DNA of 64,000 nucleotides, taken from NCBI GenBank assembly GCA_033085395.1, contig JANQBS010000086.1, positions 90,278 through 154,277 of the forward strand. Direction: 5' to 3'. Under the pieces are notes generated by a model, which worked only from the letters and a program-made list of their open reading frames with translations, ran no database searches and was not told where the DNA came from. Within the stretch, counting starts at the first letter, position 1, and each line of letters begins with the position of its first letter. This DNA is from Xanthoparmelia taractica (taxonomy: Eukaryota; Ascomycota; Lecanoromycetes; Lecanorales; Parmeliaceae). Shown here one piece after another: positions 1 to 14,287 of the stretch. Made by a program: the position numbers and the translations under genes.

Positions 1-1633
1 AACTACCTTCCCTTGCCCGATACGAGTCAAGCTTATGCGCCGACTCCCTTCCAACTTTCAACTTGCAGAGAGTGATATAATAATACTCGACCAAGCTCAA
101 ACGTCTTGGGTACGAGTACAGTACCTGCTACATCCACTCGAAGCCAAGTTGACCGTCTCGCTCAGTATTCATGTTGATTCAGCGCATGCAGCCTTGAATT
201 TCCTTCTCCCAATAATGGAGCGGTCGACGAGTAATCCGGCCCGAGCTTGAAACGAGTCTCAAGCCCATGCGCCGCAAAAGTCCTCTCAGTCTCCGATGGC
301 CTGGACAGGGAACCGAGAAAATGTCTGGTCAGATGAGTTGCCAGAGACACAGAAAAAGAGAAGAACAGTGTGCAGTCGCATCAGTGCAAGTGATAGGCTG
401 ATTTCCAAGGCAATATCACCAATTGGCAGTTGATGGCTTGATGCGCAGGATCTACACTCGCTACGGTACAGTACACACTACTCTTAACTTCTTAAGCATG
501 CCAAACACCGCTCGCCACTAACTTCTTTACTACGCTACCGCTACCGCAAGAATAATAATAATATGGAGAAGCATGTCTAGAATCTCCCTGCCCCAACTTC
601 CGCTCAGACCCTTGGGCTGATAACGAAACGTGTGCACAATTGGCGTGATTGCTTCTTCAGCCATGAGCACTCGGTACATCGCACGCCTTCGATGTACTGG
701 ATGAGGTCAGCAACCAGGGCTTCTGCTATCTGCCACGATGCATCCGATCAACCTCATTGGCGGGCAGCCACCGGAGCGCATCGCAGTCGCAACATAAGAT
801 AAAGAAGGATGAGCCATCGGAATCAGGGTTTCCCAAGTATCATAGTATTTGCCCGAGGTGAAGAAGGTTTCGAGCCATGGAGTAGGCTGTGCACTTTATA
901 GGTAGAGCACGCGGAGGCTATCGAATTGGCCGAAGTGGGCAGTTATCCCACTTCTAGTCGATACTCGATGCCTTGCATTGTACGACCCCCATGCCAATTT
1001 CAAAGCGACTTTGAAATTCCGGAGCCTGCGAAAATGGTTGGGTTTTAGATTCCCGAAATTATCACGTGACTTGGAGAGTGTTTGGTGTTAAGGGACGGCG
1101 CGACAGGGACCGAAGCATTGATCTTAGGAACAAGGCCCTGAGACACAAATTTAGACTCTCATCAACTCGAGACCGGATCGCAAAGTATAGGCAGTAAAAT
1201 AATCAGTGAATAATAGCTTATACACTTGATAGACAACAGCTGGCGACAGTATACATGTTTCAACATGCAGTTGGGAGAACGCGGCTGTAAATAGAGTTGT
1301 TGAATAAAGTAATCAATAGCGCGTCAAGTCGTCGGGGCAACCGCTTTAAAGTTTGCAAATCAACAATGATTTTCAACGGGAGAACTTCTACGCCTACGAG
1401 TCGCAGGTTTCTGAGCAGCACATTTACGGCATCATCTTATACCAGACAACAGCATTGTTTTGGGCATGCTCGTTACACCTCATCAAGCCGAGTGCTAGGT
1501 ATGCTAATATTCGACACACGTTAAATTCGTATGCTGATGGAAAACAGCCAGATCGCGCTTTCGAGGGAGCTATCCGAGAGCTTCCCCAAGCACCCAAAAC
1601 ACACTCGTGGAGCTTTCAACGCGTCGGCACATC
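1..1633. other. Intergenic region, upstream of cyclin
   Basis: No convincing gene is seen; the open frames here are short and lack any recognisable motif. There is a palindromic E-box core CACGTG at 1063-1068. A perfect MCB-type ACGCGT lies at 1619-1624, ten bases before the proposed cyclin start; its role is only an inference. Confidence 0.5.
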
Positions 1634-4016
1634 ATGGACGCAAAGGTAAGTCATCATTACCCATTACAGAGTATCCACGAGGAGCACATCACAAATCATG
1701 TATTCTCTGGCAACCAGTTCTACTCTCTGACCATCCCTTTATTTAAGCCCAAGCTTGCTGGACTTAGGAGCTCCCCAATGATTGCGTGCCTTATGTACCG
1801 TCCTTATCCCAGCATCATATAATTCGTACTCTATCTCTAGCTACTGAGTATAATACTGACATGTATTCGGTATATCAGCCTCAGAGACCGACTCGGACCT
1901 TGCGCGCCATTTACGGAGATGAAAACGTGATATCGACTGTCGGTACCCAGAAAACTCTACACCAACGCAACAAATCAAGCCCAGCGTTGTCAGAAATACA
2001 TCAAGCAGGAGCTCTGAAGCTTGCTGCAAAGCGTACAGCATTTGGGGATGTTAGCAACATTGCCAACGTCTCAAGGCCCAGCAAGGACGACTCAGCAATT
2101 GGCGCGAAGGGCGAGTACAGCGTCTTAGAAAAGCCCATCTCAACACAGCAGGACAAGAAGGCACCCTCGTTGCTGAGACCTGCACAACGTCCCTTGTCTG
2201 TCGCCGGCTTAAAAGGTCTCTTGAACAATGTCGCCAATTCCACCAATCTACCCCCGGTCAAGCAGCCCTTGGTTGACATACAACAACCACTACAGCAGAC
2301 TTCTCAAGCTGCAAACACATGCAAGCTCATGACAAAAAAAAGCACTGCTGTTTTTAAAGATAGTGTCGCCACGCAGCCCCAGTATCCTGCTCCTGAAGTG
2401 CAGAAGCCTTTACCCTCTACTGCACCAATCGCTCCTGTCCACCGCGAACTTCAACCTCGACAGCAACCCAATGAGTCCAAAGACCCGCAGGAGTCACAAC
2501 CAGAGCGACAACCAACACAGAACAATAAAGTAGGTCAGGGTGCGGCACAAGCATTGGCACCAGCATCGACGGCTGCGCAAGCATCTTCTGAAGAACCCGC
2601 TGTGCTCAGATCAGACGGAATTTACATTGACGAGCAGGGACAAGTCCAGTTCTACGGACTCGAGGAGTCTGTTGAGCATGTTGAAATTCTTCAGCCGAGT
2701 GATGAAGTCATGCTCTTGCCAGTGGAGGTGCCCAATCCAAATGGGAAACTTGGCCAGGATCAGGTTCTTGATGCTTATCTTCCCAAATCCCACCCAGAAA
2801 CGCACCGGAGACCCACTCTGGCTTCAGTCTCAGAGCCGGAGGAGTACTGGGATGATGAGGGGGAAGAGAATTATGACGAAGAAGGTTATGCTACTGCCCG
2901 GTCTTTCAAGTCCAGGGGAGAAAATACTACTGGCGGTGCTACCACGGTTCTATTCCCAAAGGTCAATCAAAGGACAAGGAAAGAGATCGCTGCCGCCAAA
3001 GAGCTGATAGAGGGATCCAAGACAGTGGAAGAGCTCGAGGATGAGGCATGGGACACGACAATGGTAGCAGAGTATGGGGAGGAGATCTTCCAGTACATGA
3101 AGGACTTGGAGGTCAGGGCAAAGTGCACTGACAGTTGGACAATTGCTGACGACACAAAATAGATCAAGATGTTGCCAAACGCACATTACATGGACAACCA
3201 GGCAGAAATACAGTGGTCAATGAGAGCGGTACTAATGGACTGGATAGTCCAAGTGCACCACCGCTTTAACCTTCTTCCAGAAACGCTTTATCTCTGTGTG
3301 AACTACATCGACCGCTTCTTATCTTGCAAGGTGGTCTCCCTGGGAAAGCTGCAGTTGGTCGGCGCTACTGCGATCTTCATCGCTGCCAAATATGAAGAGA
3401 TCGATTGCCCGTCCGTTCAAGAGATTGTATACATGGTCGACGGTGGCTACACTGTCGACGAGATACTCAAGGCGGAACGTTTCATGCTCAGCATGTTGCA
3501 GTTCGAACTTGGTTGGCCTGGACCTATGAGCTTCTTGAGAAGGATTAGCAAGGCCGACGATTACGATCTTGAAACGAGGACACTGGCAAAGTACTTTCTG
3601 GAGGTCACCATCATGGATGAACGATTTGTCGGTAGTCCACCGAGCTTCGTTGCTGCTGGAGCACATTGTCTGGCTAGGATGATGCTCAAGAAGGGCATTT
3701 GGGTATGATTTCTGGTCCGATGAGCCTTACGACTCAGCTGCTAATCCGTTCACAGTCACCTGCACATGTTTACTACGCCAACTACACCTACTCCCAGCTT
3801 TTCAATTTGATATTGCTTATGGTCGAATGCTGTGAAGACGCACGCAAGCATCACTGTGCAATCTTTGACAAGTACACCGACAAGCGCTACAAGCGTGCAT
3901 CGCAGTTTGCGGAAGCTGAGATGAAGAGAGGGTTCCAGATTGAGGATGTCGCTTCACACTCTGCGGCACCATATTCCAGCCTCTACGACAATCGTCATAT
4001 CTGGCGCCAGAAGTGA
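1634..4016 (+). CDS. clb2: G2/mitotic B-type cyclin (NimE/Clb2 family)
   Basis: Regulatory subunit of the mitotic Cdk1 kinase, acting in the nucleus to drive G2/M entry. I model four exons: 1634-1645, 1879-3111, 3163-3702 and 3756-4016, giving 681 residues. The cyclin N-terminal box is clear in exon 3 (MRAVLMDWIVQVHHRF, then YIDRFLS and AAKYEEI), followed by the C-terminal cyclin fold (YANYTYSQL). The long N-terminal part is disordered and Gln/Pro rich; it holds a destruction-box-like RTAFGDVSN at about residues 56-64. Introns 3112-3162 and 3703-3755 restore the unbroken cyclin alignment (MKDLE|IKMLPNAHYM, KKGIW|SPAHVYYA). The 12-base first exon (MDAK) is inferred from a perfect GTAAGT donor, a TACTGAC branch site and a CAG acceptor in phase. 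Otherwise the first in-frame ATG is at 1861. Confidence 0.93.
1646..1878 (+). other. Proposed 5' intron of the cyclin gene
   Basis: A 233-nt intron joining ATGGACGCAAAG to the codon for Pro-Gln-Arg. The donor is GTAAGT, the branch-like sequence TACTGAC lies about 20 nt before the acceptor ATATCAG, and the phase is 0 at both ends. It is longer than the other introns in the window. cDNA would settle it; a start at the ATG at 1861 is the alternative. Confidence 0.6.
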
Positions 4017-5146
4017 CGTCTGGGCCACCTCTGCAGGGCCTCGAATTGGATCGCTAGATATCGTCGCTGTTGCAAATCCGGCTTCACCTTGGCACATTGC
4101 GACCATTGGACTTGGTACCACCGTTTGCTCCAATCAGCTCCCACTAAGGACATCTTGAATACTCGAGATTCTCTGCTCCACTAGCTCTTCCCTTGGAAAA
4201 GCTTTGGACGTCTTTCGCCCAAAATCCGCTACCCCTTTCCATATTTCTTCGGTCATCATTCATCGGCATAGCGCGGCATACTTCTTTAATGGCACTCATG
4301 ACCTCATGTGCTCTACGACATCGGTAACTTTCAGCATTCGACATCTTTGAGAGGAAGAAAGAGCTCATTCCATTCAGGTTCGACTGGCCTCGTTCCCTTC
4401 CCTTCCCTTTCCTTCCAGGCTCGCGGCGTCAACTGGAGCTTCGTGCTGGCAGCTAGCTAGTTCCCCTATCAAGAGACGGGGTCAACAACGCTGGCGGCGG
4501 GTTCTTTTTTTTAAGCGAATTCAGATAGTTTAGACTGGGCGAGGGTGGTTACGTTACGTGTGTAGATAAATGAATGGGATAATCAGATAACATCTTTACA
4601 TCGGAACGGCGGCTGAATTCACAACTAAATCCAATCGATCCGTCGTCGGGGTCTTTGCTCGCTTGTGATGTGAATTAATGTGCAAAGGGATAGTAGGATG
4701 TAAACAATTTGAGAGTAGGAAGAGTGAGGATGACAATAAGGCTCCGGTAGATTTGTGAGTTGATTGAACAGAATTCTCTTAGTGTCTTAAGCGGGATATA
4801 GACAATTGAAGGATAGCTTCCTTAAGAATGAGTGAAAATGAAGCTCGACCCAGATACTGGCAGTTGATAATAGAATCGGAATCGGAATAATCATCAACGA
4901 CCACCTCCTCCCCTCTGTTCAAAACAATATATACAATTCAGTTTCTCCAAAACATATCTACACTAGAAAGGTAGTTGGTGTGGTATCATAATAAGAAAGA
5001 AGAGGCCTCTCCAAAGAAGGGGGGATATCAAAGTCGGACGCCGTGAAAATGCTGCATTTGCGTTGCCCCGTCCGCTTCCTTGTTTCCTCCCAAGATGCTA
5101 TCAACGTACCCTGCCCGGACGAATTTGGACTTGGACTGAAAATGAA
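4017..5146. other. Convergent intergenic region
   Basis: Lies between the 3' ends of the cyclin and the Fmp27-type gene and so should hold both 3' UTRs and polyadenylation sites. A short (CCCTT)n-like pyrimidine run occurs around 4390-4415. No gene is supported. Confidence 0.5.
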
Positions 5147-8100
5147 TCAAGGTGGGAGGTCGTGGTATAGTGACGGCGGCGGTTGAGGAAGATTTTCGAG
5201 ACGAGATGAGACGAGATGAAAGGGTAGAGACGGTTGTGAGGGGTCGCCGTGATGGGATGGCAAACCGAAGGAAGATCGCTGTCCAGGGTGTGTTGGTGGG
5301 ACAAACAGCCAAAGAATAGTCCAAAAGACTTTCGATAGAAAAGAGCGGCTGAGCAGGGCAGGCCTCATTGGTTCAAGGATCCCAGGATCTTCTTGCCAAG
5401 GAGCTGCACGCTCTTCTTGCGTGTGCTGCGATGCGTCAGTCATGAATTCCGCTGCTGCTGCTTCATCAACTAGTACGAACCTTTCATCTGGGTCATCAAC
5501 ATCCGTATCCTTGCGTCGAAGCTTCTGAGTTTCTGTGGTGAATCGCCGGATCAGGGTGTGCCGCATTTTGTTTAACGCCTAGCAGAGGTCAGTCATTCCC
5601 TAGTTCAGCAGGCAGTTTAGGGAATGATAGCGGCGTACATTATCATCACCCTCCGCCTCGGACTCTGGTATCGGGGGCGGTTCACCGTGTAGTCCGTTGT
5701 AGAGAGCGGAGCTTCGTGTACTCTGAGTGAAAGAGTTATTTCTTGCCAACTGAAGGCTAGGAGCTGACGTCAAGGATGCTGGGGAGGAGTCGTCAGTGTC
5801 GCCTCGGGGACTTTGGTCTCTTATACTGCTTGTCTCGCTCGAGAGGCTGTTCTTCACAGTGTTGCTATTCGGCAGCAGGGATGAAGAGCCGGCAAGCTCG
5901 CGGAGACGACCCTGTTGGGTTTTGCCTGGCCGTTTATTAGAGAACTTGTTGCCGATGATGGCGCCCGTGTGTGAAATGAGAGCTCTGATGACATCTTTCT
6001 TGAGTCGTAAAGCAAGGTCGAGGTTTGACCAGGTCTTATTTCGATACTCAAGGACTGGCATACGAAAGACGAAGTTGTGGACGTCTTCAATGTTTCGTTC
6101 GCCTTTGCCCTTATAACTAAGGCAGAGAACGACGCTAGGGATCTTCACATATGCGAGAGTCATGTAGTTGGAAGCTCGTGACAGCATTTGGGAGAGATCA
6201 TCAGAAGGCTTATCTTTGTCTGTTGTAGTAGCTTGACTCGTCGACCGATTGAGGGTGAATCTCTTGTGCTTTTCAGGGTTGCCACTCATTACGGATAGGT
6301 TTGTCGAGGACCCATCCTTAGACTGGCGCGTTACTGCTAAAGACTCCTGTGATGGCTTCTTGGAACTCGCACGAGGAAGAGCTGGCCTTGATGCATTCTG
6401 CGAACGACTGGAATGGTTCGAGTGATGGAATAGTTTGAAATGGTGGTTATCCCCATTGGTCTTACTAGACGAACCAGAATGACCTTTTTGTGGAAACGCC
6501 CTGGTAGCTCTGAGTCTAACATCCAGGGCCGCCGCTCTAATCGGTGTTTGGTCATCGTCGGGACCACTGGCTTCGACTTTCGGCGTATCTGGGACGCTGG
6601 GCAAGGTCTCAGCATCTGAATCTTCACCGGCATCTCCAGTAGGGAGCGTATGCTTGACGAGGAACGGCGATTTGTCACTACCCTTCTTGTCCAGTCCTGG
6701 GAAGATGTATTCGAAAAGTTTCTGACCCACTTCTCTTTCGAGCTGAACCTTTAGGGGGAAAAGGTCGACCTCGAACTGATCCAAGACCGGTATGCCAGCA
6801 ATCGGTTCAAGGCTGTGCCAAGTGACCCTGAGCATCTTAGATTCTTGGCCCTGGACAAACTTTCTACCACTTTCCAAATATGGACCTAGCATCTCAGGGT
6901 AGAGAGCATCGGGTAAAAGATTGAGTCCGTGTATACGCTCGATTTGCATCGAATTGTGGTTGGAACCATCGCTGTTGTCCGTCCGGTCATAGGCCGCTTT
7001 GTTCAATTGAATTTCCATCAACGGCACGTCCTTTTCTCTCATCAAATGCCAGACTATTTCGGAAGCGGAAAGGTACCAACGAAGTAGTCCGGTGGTCTGC
7101 GAGGCCTGGGAACGATCGTCATATTTGCGTTGTGATGTTGTGATTGCCTTCATCATGAAGAAGAGCTCATCCTCGCAGCTCGCTAAATCGTGCTCGATAG
7201 CCATGTGATCCTCCCAACCTTGTTTGTCAAGATACTTGGCGTTTATCTGGAAATGTGTCTTGATCTCCTCCAATTGACGTATGCGAGCTTGAAGACTAGA
7301 CACCATTTTGGGCGCACCGCTGAGGTCACTGAAGTCAGAGGCTAGCATGATCCTCTCGAGCTTTTCGCTGCGGACCTTTTCCAGCGGCTCGTTGTATAGC
7401 AAAAGATCGTACACTATTACATACATTGTGAAGTATTCGACGGAGTCACAAATAGCTCGAATGTGTGGAAAATCAACCCACAAGTGGTCGATACGACTTT
7501 CCGTGCTCTCTCGCTTGTGTCTTTGGCCCATTTTTCCGCTGCTAACCTCATCATTGTACTTCAATCGAAGGGTGTTGTACTTGTCATAGCGGAGACTCGC
7601 AGAGGTTTTCTGAACTACTCGCGACCATCCGAAAGGGTCGTACTCGAAATCGAAATTAACCTCAAACGTTACCCAGGGTGGCCACGCAGAGCCTTTTGGG
7701 GTGCCGTAGCGGTTGCCAGAGTATATATGAAGAAATTGGGACAAAATCTTTTGGGTCGTGACAAAAAATTGTACACTATCCATATCGACAGAAAATCTGC
7801 GCTGCACGAGTCCACTGACATCATCCGCTATGCGATCCTTATCCATGATCTGGACCACTTTTAATTGCATGCTTTTGGCCGTGACCAGCAACACAGATTT
7901 TGGGTTCTTCTCGCTCTGCAACTGGATTTGTGGTGCGATTAAACGAACATGATAAGTGTTTTGCGGTGTGTAATCTTCTGAAATATCTTTTCCCAGATTG
8001 TCCGTGTCTGACATCTGCAGCTCTACTGCTTGCTTAGGATCATCAGCGTCGACAGTCTTGTTGCTATCACTGAGCAGACCCTGGATAAGATCCTCGACGC

Positions 8101-11100
8101 TGGAGCCAACACTCTTTTCTTCTTCTGTTGAGGCGGCGGCAAAGGTTTCTGAATCTGTTGAGTCAGAATCGTTCTCATGTGTACGTCTTCTCTTGTTCTT
8201 ATGCTGCTCTTTCACTATGTCCAAGATGAACTTGATGGCTTTCTGTGACATGTAGTAAACGAACCCTCGCCGTTGACTGACTTGATGTACGTAACGAAGA
8301 ATTATATTCCGAAGCGAGTTGTTCCATTTTAGCTGTGCGTTGTGTATGATGAAGCGGTTGTTGAATTCGCTGATGTGTCCTGAGTGCGTTGCGTCTTCTA
8401 ACCCTTCTGCTTCAGTATTCGCTTCGTCCTCTGATCCCCCACCTGCCAGGTCTAATCCAGCAGTGTCACCAGCTGCGGATATCCAGGGTCTACCTTCGTC
8501 AATGGCACGATTCAGCCGTGCCAGTATTCGCTGTAGAAACTCCTTTTTCCCCTTCAGTCGCCTTCCCTGGTCACTGAGCATTTCGTAGCGCTCTTTCAGA
8601 CTCGAATCCCGATTTGAATCCCGGACAACACGAAGCTCTTGCTCGCCCAATGTCCTTTCGTGCATTTCCAATTGTTCATCGAGTCGTACGAGACGTTCTT
8701 CAATCAACTGGCACTGTACTTTCCGAGGGTCATTGTCCTGAGACATGACACAAAAATGAGTAGGTTCGTCGCCGAATGGACTTGCGCTATCGCTATCTGA
8801 AGACTTGGAAGTTTGTGTATTAGTCTTTCGGAAGTAAGTAAAGCGTGGCGCGAAAGCTAAAGGCAAGATTTTGGTCTCTGGATTCGTCTCGGCCGGTAAG
8901 ATCCAATCAAGTTCGACGAAGTCATCCATGTCAATCCAGGAGAAGTCATTGTCTGGAATGGTAAAGCGAGATATGTCGGCTGAAGGTGTTGACTGCTGGT
9001 AAGCTGCTAAGTCTTCCGGTGTGGCTCGTTTTAAGTCGTCTTTGGTTGTGCCAGCAATGCTGGCAGATACAGCGCGAATGTCAGCGGAGATGAAGTCTAA
9101 TTGAGCTTGATTAATCCGCATGCCGGTTGCTTTCATTTGCTTTGCTTTGCCTCTACCTTGAGCTGCAAATTCCTCTCGCCTTTGGTGTAGATCCAACATA
9201 AAGCTGTCAAGTCTAAGCTTTAGGCCAGTGGCGGAAAGGAGTGCCTCAGAATAATCTTCGGCATCTTCGTGTTTGTAGACATGAGCAATAAAAAGTGGCG
9301 AAAGCAGGAGATTGTACTTGATCGTTGCAAGGTGGCGTCCAAACTTCTTGCTCGATTTCTCAACTCCTGGGAAGAGCTTACCTTGCCTAACGGGCAATGC
9401 CATGACTCCAGAGAACATCGACCACCAATCGAAGAAATGCGTGAAGAACCGAGGGGTCATATGCACTGCATTGTAGCTCATAGATGGCTTGGTGTTCCTG
9501 GTCGTCCAGTCGCGATTGAGGGGAGCAAGGACAGCGATCGACAGATGGATGTGATTGCTTCGAAAGCCCCTATATGCGTCATAGATCTGTGATAGCATTA
9601 GCAACGTTGGCGATTAGGCCTAGGATCTACGTACCTGTCCCGGCGGAGCTTGTGCATGTTGAGGGGTTCTCAATGTAACGCTATAGTGCGGTGTGAACTC
9701 GAATGACCGACCTCCTTGTTCCAGGTCTCTTTCGAAGACCAGACCCGCAAGCCAGCGCACATTGCCCGAGAGTTTCATTATGACCTTTTTGAACACTGTA
9801 GTATTCCTCTTGCTACTTGTGCTTGACGCGCCGGATTGGTTTGGCCCATCTTTACGAAATGTGGAATTTGTTTCTCGAGCTTGATGACTATAATCTGGGA
9901 TTGCCAAGACATAGTCATCACTTTCCACGGTCATAAATTTTTTGGGATCATCGTCCTCATGAATGGACCAGCGAACATTGTTAAGCCAGCACATGACGAA
10001 GCCAGCACCGTTACCTGTGACGCGGTAGGGATCTCGAGTACCTTTAAGCTGTAGGCGAACATCGCCATCGCCCTTCCATGCCACATTAACCCGAGAATGC
10101 AGGTTGAGACGAATTTTGTCCCAGAAGCCCGTCCGATCTGAGGGATCGACCTGTGGTTTGGTGAACCCCTCTATCACCATCATCATATCCTGTATAGCCG
10201 GCTGATATGATGCTCCCCAAGTGATGCTCGTAGGAGCGCTCGTGTTAATTGCAACAACCACATCCGAGTAAGTTTTGACCGGAGAGACTGTTCTGCGAAC
10301 TTCAATTGCGAAATCTCTGCTGGACTCCGATCTTGAAAATTTCCCGGGAGGGATGACTTGAACTTTTACTTGCTTTGTAGATGCAGCACCCCGGTATTCC
10401 TCGGCAATGACAAAATCCGTTTTCAACGACCAGCTCGGCAAGCGCGGTGACTGTCCTGGCCTAATAGCAGGTACATGAAGCAATGGTAAAGGATAGTCTC
10501 GCAGAGTGACACGAGCTTCACCCATATCAATCTGGACATTGAGCGGGATTAGCAAAGAGTACTCCATGTTGTAGGGCATCCCTTTGCCGACTCTGTGAAG
10601 GAACTGCGGATATTCGTTGATTGGAAACGAAGGTTTGTCAATAACGATATGCAAATCACTGACAAGCGTGGACATTAGACCCGGCCGTTCTGGCACGGCA
10701 AGTATGCTTTCAGCCCCATCGATGTCTTCAGGGATGTCATCGCTGCCCCAGAACATATCCCGAATCCTTCGCATTCCAGCGTTTTGGATACGGTAAGCAA
10801 CATCGATACGCTTTTTCCAACTTTGAGCATTATATACCTGAAGCTTGTACTCGGCTTCCTTAGCTGATATTTTTGCGTCTTTTGTAAGTTTACATGTTCC
10901 ATCGCGATCGTATCGCATTCGATGTGATTGAGTCGATGGAGGAGAGGCCGAACGATGGCGGGAGCGTGACTCCATGCTTCGACTTCGTCCACGAGCTTCT
11001 TGCGGCGGCGGCTGCTTACCTCTGCCACGCTCTTGCGACGAATGAATCTGCGTACGGTACCGTGAGGAGGCTCGATTATGATAACGGGTCTCTAGATTGT

Positions 11101-14100
11101 TTACTTTTGCGATGAAGGCCTCTTCACGGGCAAAGCGCAGCTTTTGCTCTATCAAACCGATTCGATAGATCGTTCCAAGTTTCCAGTCAAACGCTCCATC
11201 TTCAATATCGAAAAGGAATGCTTTACTTCGAATAGATACTCTCGGCACCTGCTTAGGTTGTTCTGGTCTTTTCTCAAGAATGTACTCGTCACTCCCCGTC
11301 TTGAAACGATGGTGTAATTGCTCAGTAGCTTTCAAGGCAATTGCAAGATTGTCAATGACCTTGTGCGGGACAAGTTGATGTGGGACCGCAAGCCTTATGA
11401 AGTCCGTAACTACATCGATGGACTTTTCTTGAATGACTGCCACTCCCCGCTTTCTGCGGTTCTCTCGAAGATCGACTCGCAACTTCTTGATGCCGACAAT
11501 CCTTGCCCAGGCAGAAATGATCTGAGGAGCTTTCACATAAAGACGCGCCATCTCTGCCCTCATGAAAGGCATTGCCCACCTATGTCGCCCAGCTTCCACG
11601 TGGTATATTTGAAGCATCATGGGAGGATCTGATGGCATTTTTGCTTTGACCTGGAGTAATCCTGCTTTAACGTCAACTGTGACGAGTTCTTGAATAGCCT
11701 TCCGACTGGGGCTGTGAGAAAGCGTCGAGTGTTCAGAAGTCACATGTGGGGAGTAATGGTCATGCGACGTATCACTGGCCTCCTTGTCACTAGCAAATGC
11801 TTTTCGAAGAACTCCAGTCGCCACGCCGATAGCGTAATATCGATACAGCGAATAATGCAGGTACAATGCCTTGGTATGGGAGTTAATGTGAAAGATGCGT
11901 CCTTGGGCATCGCTTGATGTAGTGAATGCAACTTCAAATCGAGGCAGAGAGATGAAGGTCTCCGTTTCAACCACGTCGATGTCCTCGACTACAAAACCTT
12001 CGAAACCTCGAACGTGTACTGCTAAACGTCTGCCATCTGTACTACTCGGTAACATCTCACTCGTAGCTGGGGGAGGCGTCACTCTGATGATAGGATCGTC
12101 CGTAATCGTAGACTTAGTGGTTCCTTGGCGCCTAGACGGTGGCCTTTCGTCAGGTGAAGACCTCTGGATCTTGTATTCAGCAGTCCACGACTCAAGCTGA
12201 AGAGCAACACCTCGCGTGTCCTTCGAGACCTCAGCATCCACACCAGCAACCTCGACGCCGAAGTTGGAGCCCTGGAGGGAGAATTGGACAAGCCAAACTG
12301 GTAAGGACCTTAGGAAGTCGGGATTTATCGAAGGAGTACGAGTCGATTTCGTTCGAGCGTCGTGGTCTTTGCTTAGCTGTTGTACTACTTGGCGTACGCC
12401 AGCACTGATCTCAGATCGCACCATATGGACGGAAAACGTCTGCACATTGCCGGTCGCAACAACTGATATCTCTGGTGCAGCGTTCAGCTGGATTCTGATC
12501 TCGAGAGCGTCGATATCCAGTAACTCATAGCGTTCGCCAGAAGCTGTTAGGTAGTATAATTGGTTGGAGACGATACGCAAGTTTGAGGTAAGCGCGTAGT
12601 GCAAGTCGCCCGCTGTGAAATGCGATGACTCAATATCCAGCGAAATCGAAGAGACAGACAGGATGAGAAGGTCGTATTGATCAGACTCTTTAAGCTTGAG
12701 ATCAGCCGGCGGTAGCGCCACTCTCAACACGGGTTCGTGAACAGATAATTTGATGTTAGCTTTCGGTAAGAGTCGTGATAGTAGAAGACGTGATCGGCCC
12801 CGATTCGCTGTGGCTTCAGAGGCTTCCCCTCTACCACTGTGAATGAGTGCAAGGACCAAAGGCATGTGCTTAGGATCAACATCAACGGAAGGCGAAGTTA
12901 CCACGAGATTTGCGAAGAGGATATTTGCGTTGCGCTCGGCTGCGTTTCTGTCTTCGGAGAAAGCCACCGTTTTCGAGGGCAGAGTTGTCTTGACTGTTGT
13001 CGTGGCCATTGGTACGTACAGGATCCTCTCTGGTTTCTCGTTGCCATCATCGAGGCTCACTGCGATTGAAATTGCAGCGAGCAGGGCTTGATGTGCGATA
13101 TCCTTTGACGAAAAATACATTCGATGGGCAGGGCTCTTAGGATCAAGGCGATGCATGTCGATGCCAAATTCGTTCATAGCAACATTGAGATATAGAGGGG
13201 ATCCACTTGGCTGCATTGAATGGAGCTCTTTCGTCATGCCCACGAAGCTGATTGCCATCTGAATTTCTTGAATGCCTCGCAAGATGGAGCTGACAAAGTC
13301 CTTCGAATCGGAGACAGTCTGTACTATATTTGCTTCCCGGCTTCCCGGCCTGTCCAGCTCTTCGATTACATCGGTAAAGGTGATATCGCCTTTAGTTGTC
13401 ACCATTTGCTGGAGATACGCTTCTTTTCGACGTTGATCTGTTTGCATCTTGCATCTCAACAGGTCATCGTACGGTATGTGAACTCGGCCCAACTTTAATG
13501 ATATTGACGTATCGCGCAAGCCTGGGCGATCCTTGTAGAGCAAACCGTGAATGTTGAGGGTGCAGATGTCAATAACTTCCAGAGATTCTTTATCTTCGAG
13601 GGTGAACAGAATCCCTTTGACTGTGAATATCCACTCTGCCGGACGCTGATCGCCAGCAGGAACTTTCTTGTGCTGAAAAAGCCGACCTCTGTCGACTGTC
13701 TTGCGCCTGGTATCGACAAGCATGCTGAACGTCCCAACCTCGAAACAGCCAATGCCTGGAAACACCAGACTTGAGTTCTGAGCCGTCAAATCAATCATGC
13801 TGAGCCAGTGTATCTTTTCGTGCAAGCGCTTGACCCTCTCCTTCCATTGCGTTAACCTCTTCCACGTCCGACTTCGCGAAGACCCTGGGGTCACACTTCG
13901 GAGGATGGGTTTCGGGGAGGAAGAGGAGGATGATTGATTTCGCCTTGGTGTGTCTGACGAGGGTATATTGCTTCCAGCATACTGCGAGTCTTCTGTCTTT
14001 GCTCCTGTTCCTAGTCGCTTGACGTCGACCGTTACCTTCAGCTCGGTCAAGCGAAGACTTATCCATGATGGCTGCGCAAAGGTTGGGCGGTGAAGATGCA

Positions 14101-14287
14101 AGCCCAAGCCACGTAATTCTATCCGTATGCCATCTCTGGGTGTATATGCGATGCGCCTCAAGGAGAAGTAGCCAATTCTTTGGATTGAGACACCGGTCGC
14201 TATGCGTAAGATGGCGAAAAGGACGAATGAACCCAGGTACAATAGAAGTATGAGCCCAAGGAGAAAGGATGGATTGAGGATACCCAT
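5147..14287 (-). CDS. FMP27: Fmp27/Hobbit-type bridge-like lipid transfer protein (BLTP2 family)
   Basis: A giant rod-like protein of the repeating-beta-groove family (yeast Fmp27/Ypr117w, animal Hobbit/BLTP2, plant SABRE), which bridges ER and plasma-membrane contact sites and is thought to move phospholipids. Three exons: 14287-9635, 9586-5639 and 5578-5147, totalling 3010 residues, the usual size for filamentous fungi. The N terminus has one hydrophobic helix (about residues 5-28) that should anchor it in the ER, followed by the chorein-like start of the groove. The family-defining GFWDK signature begins near residue 1387 and the WPPW signature near residue 2186, so the Pfam Fmp27 GFWDK and WPPW domains are both present. 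A highly charged Ser-rich tract (about residues 2500-2700) is probably disordered. Introns 9587-9634 (GTACGT..ACAG) and 5579-5638 (GTACGC..CTAG) are in phase 0. The exact C-terminal tail in the last exon is low complexity and least certain. Transcription converges with the cyclin and diverges from the small membrane protein at 15514. Confidence 0.93.
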
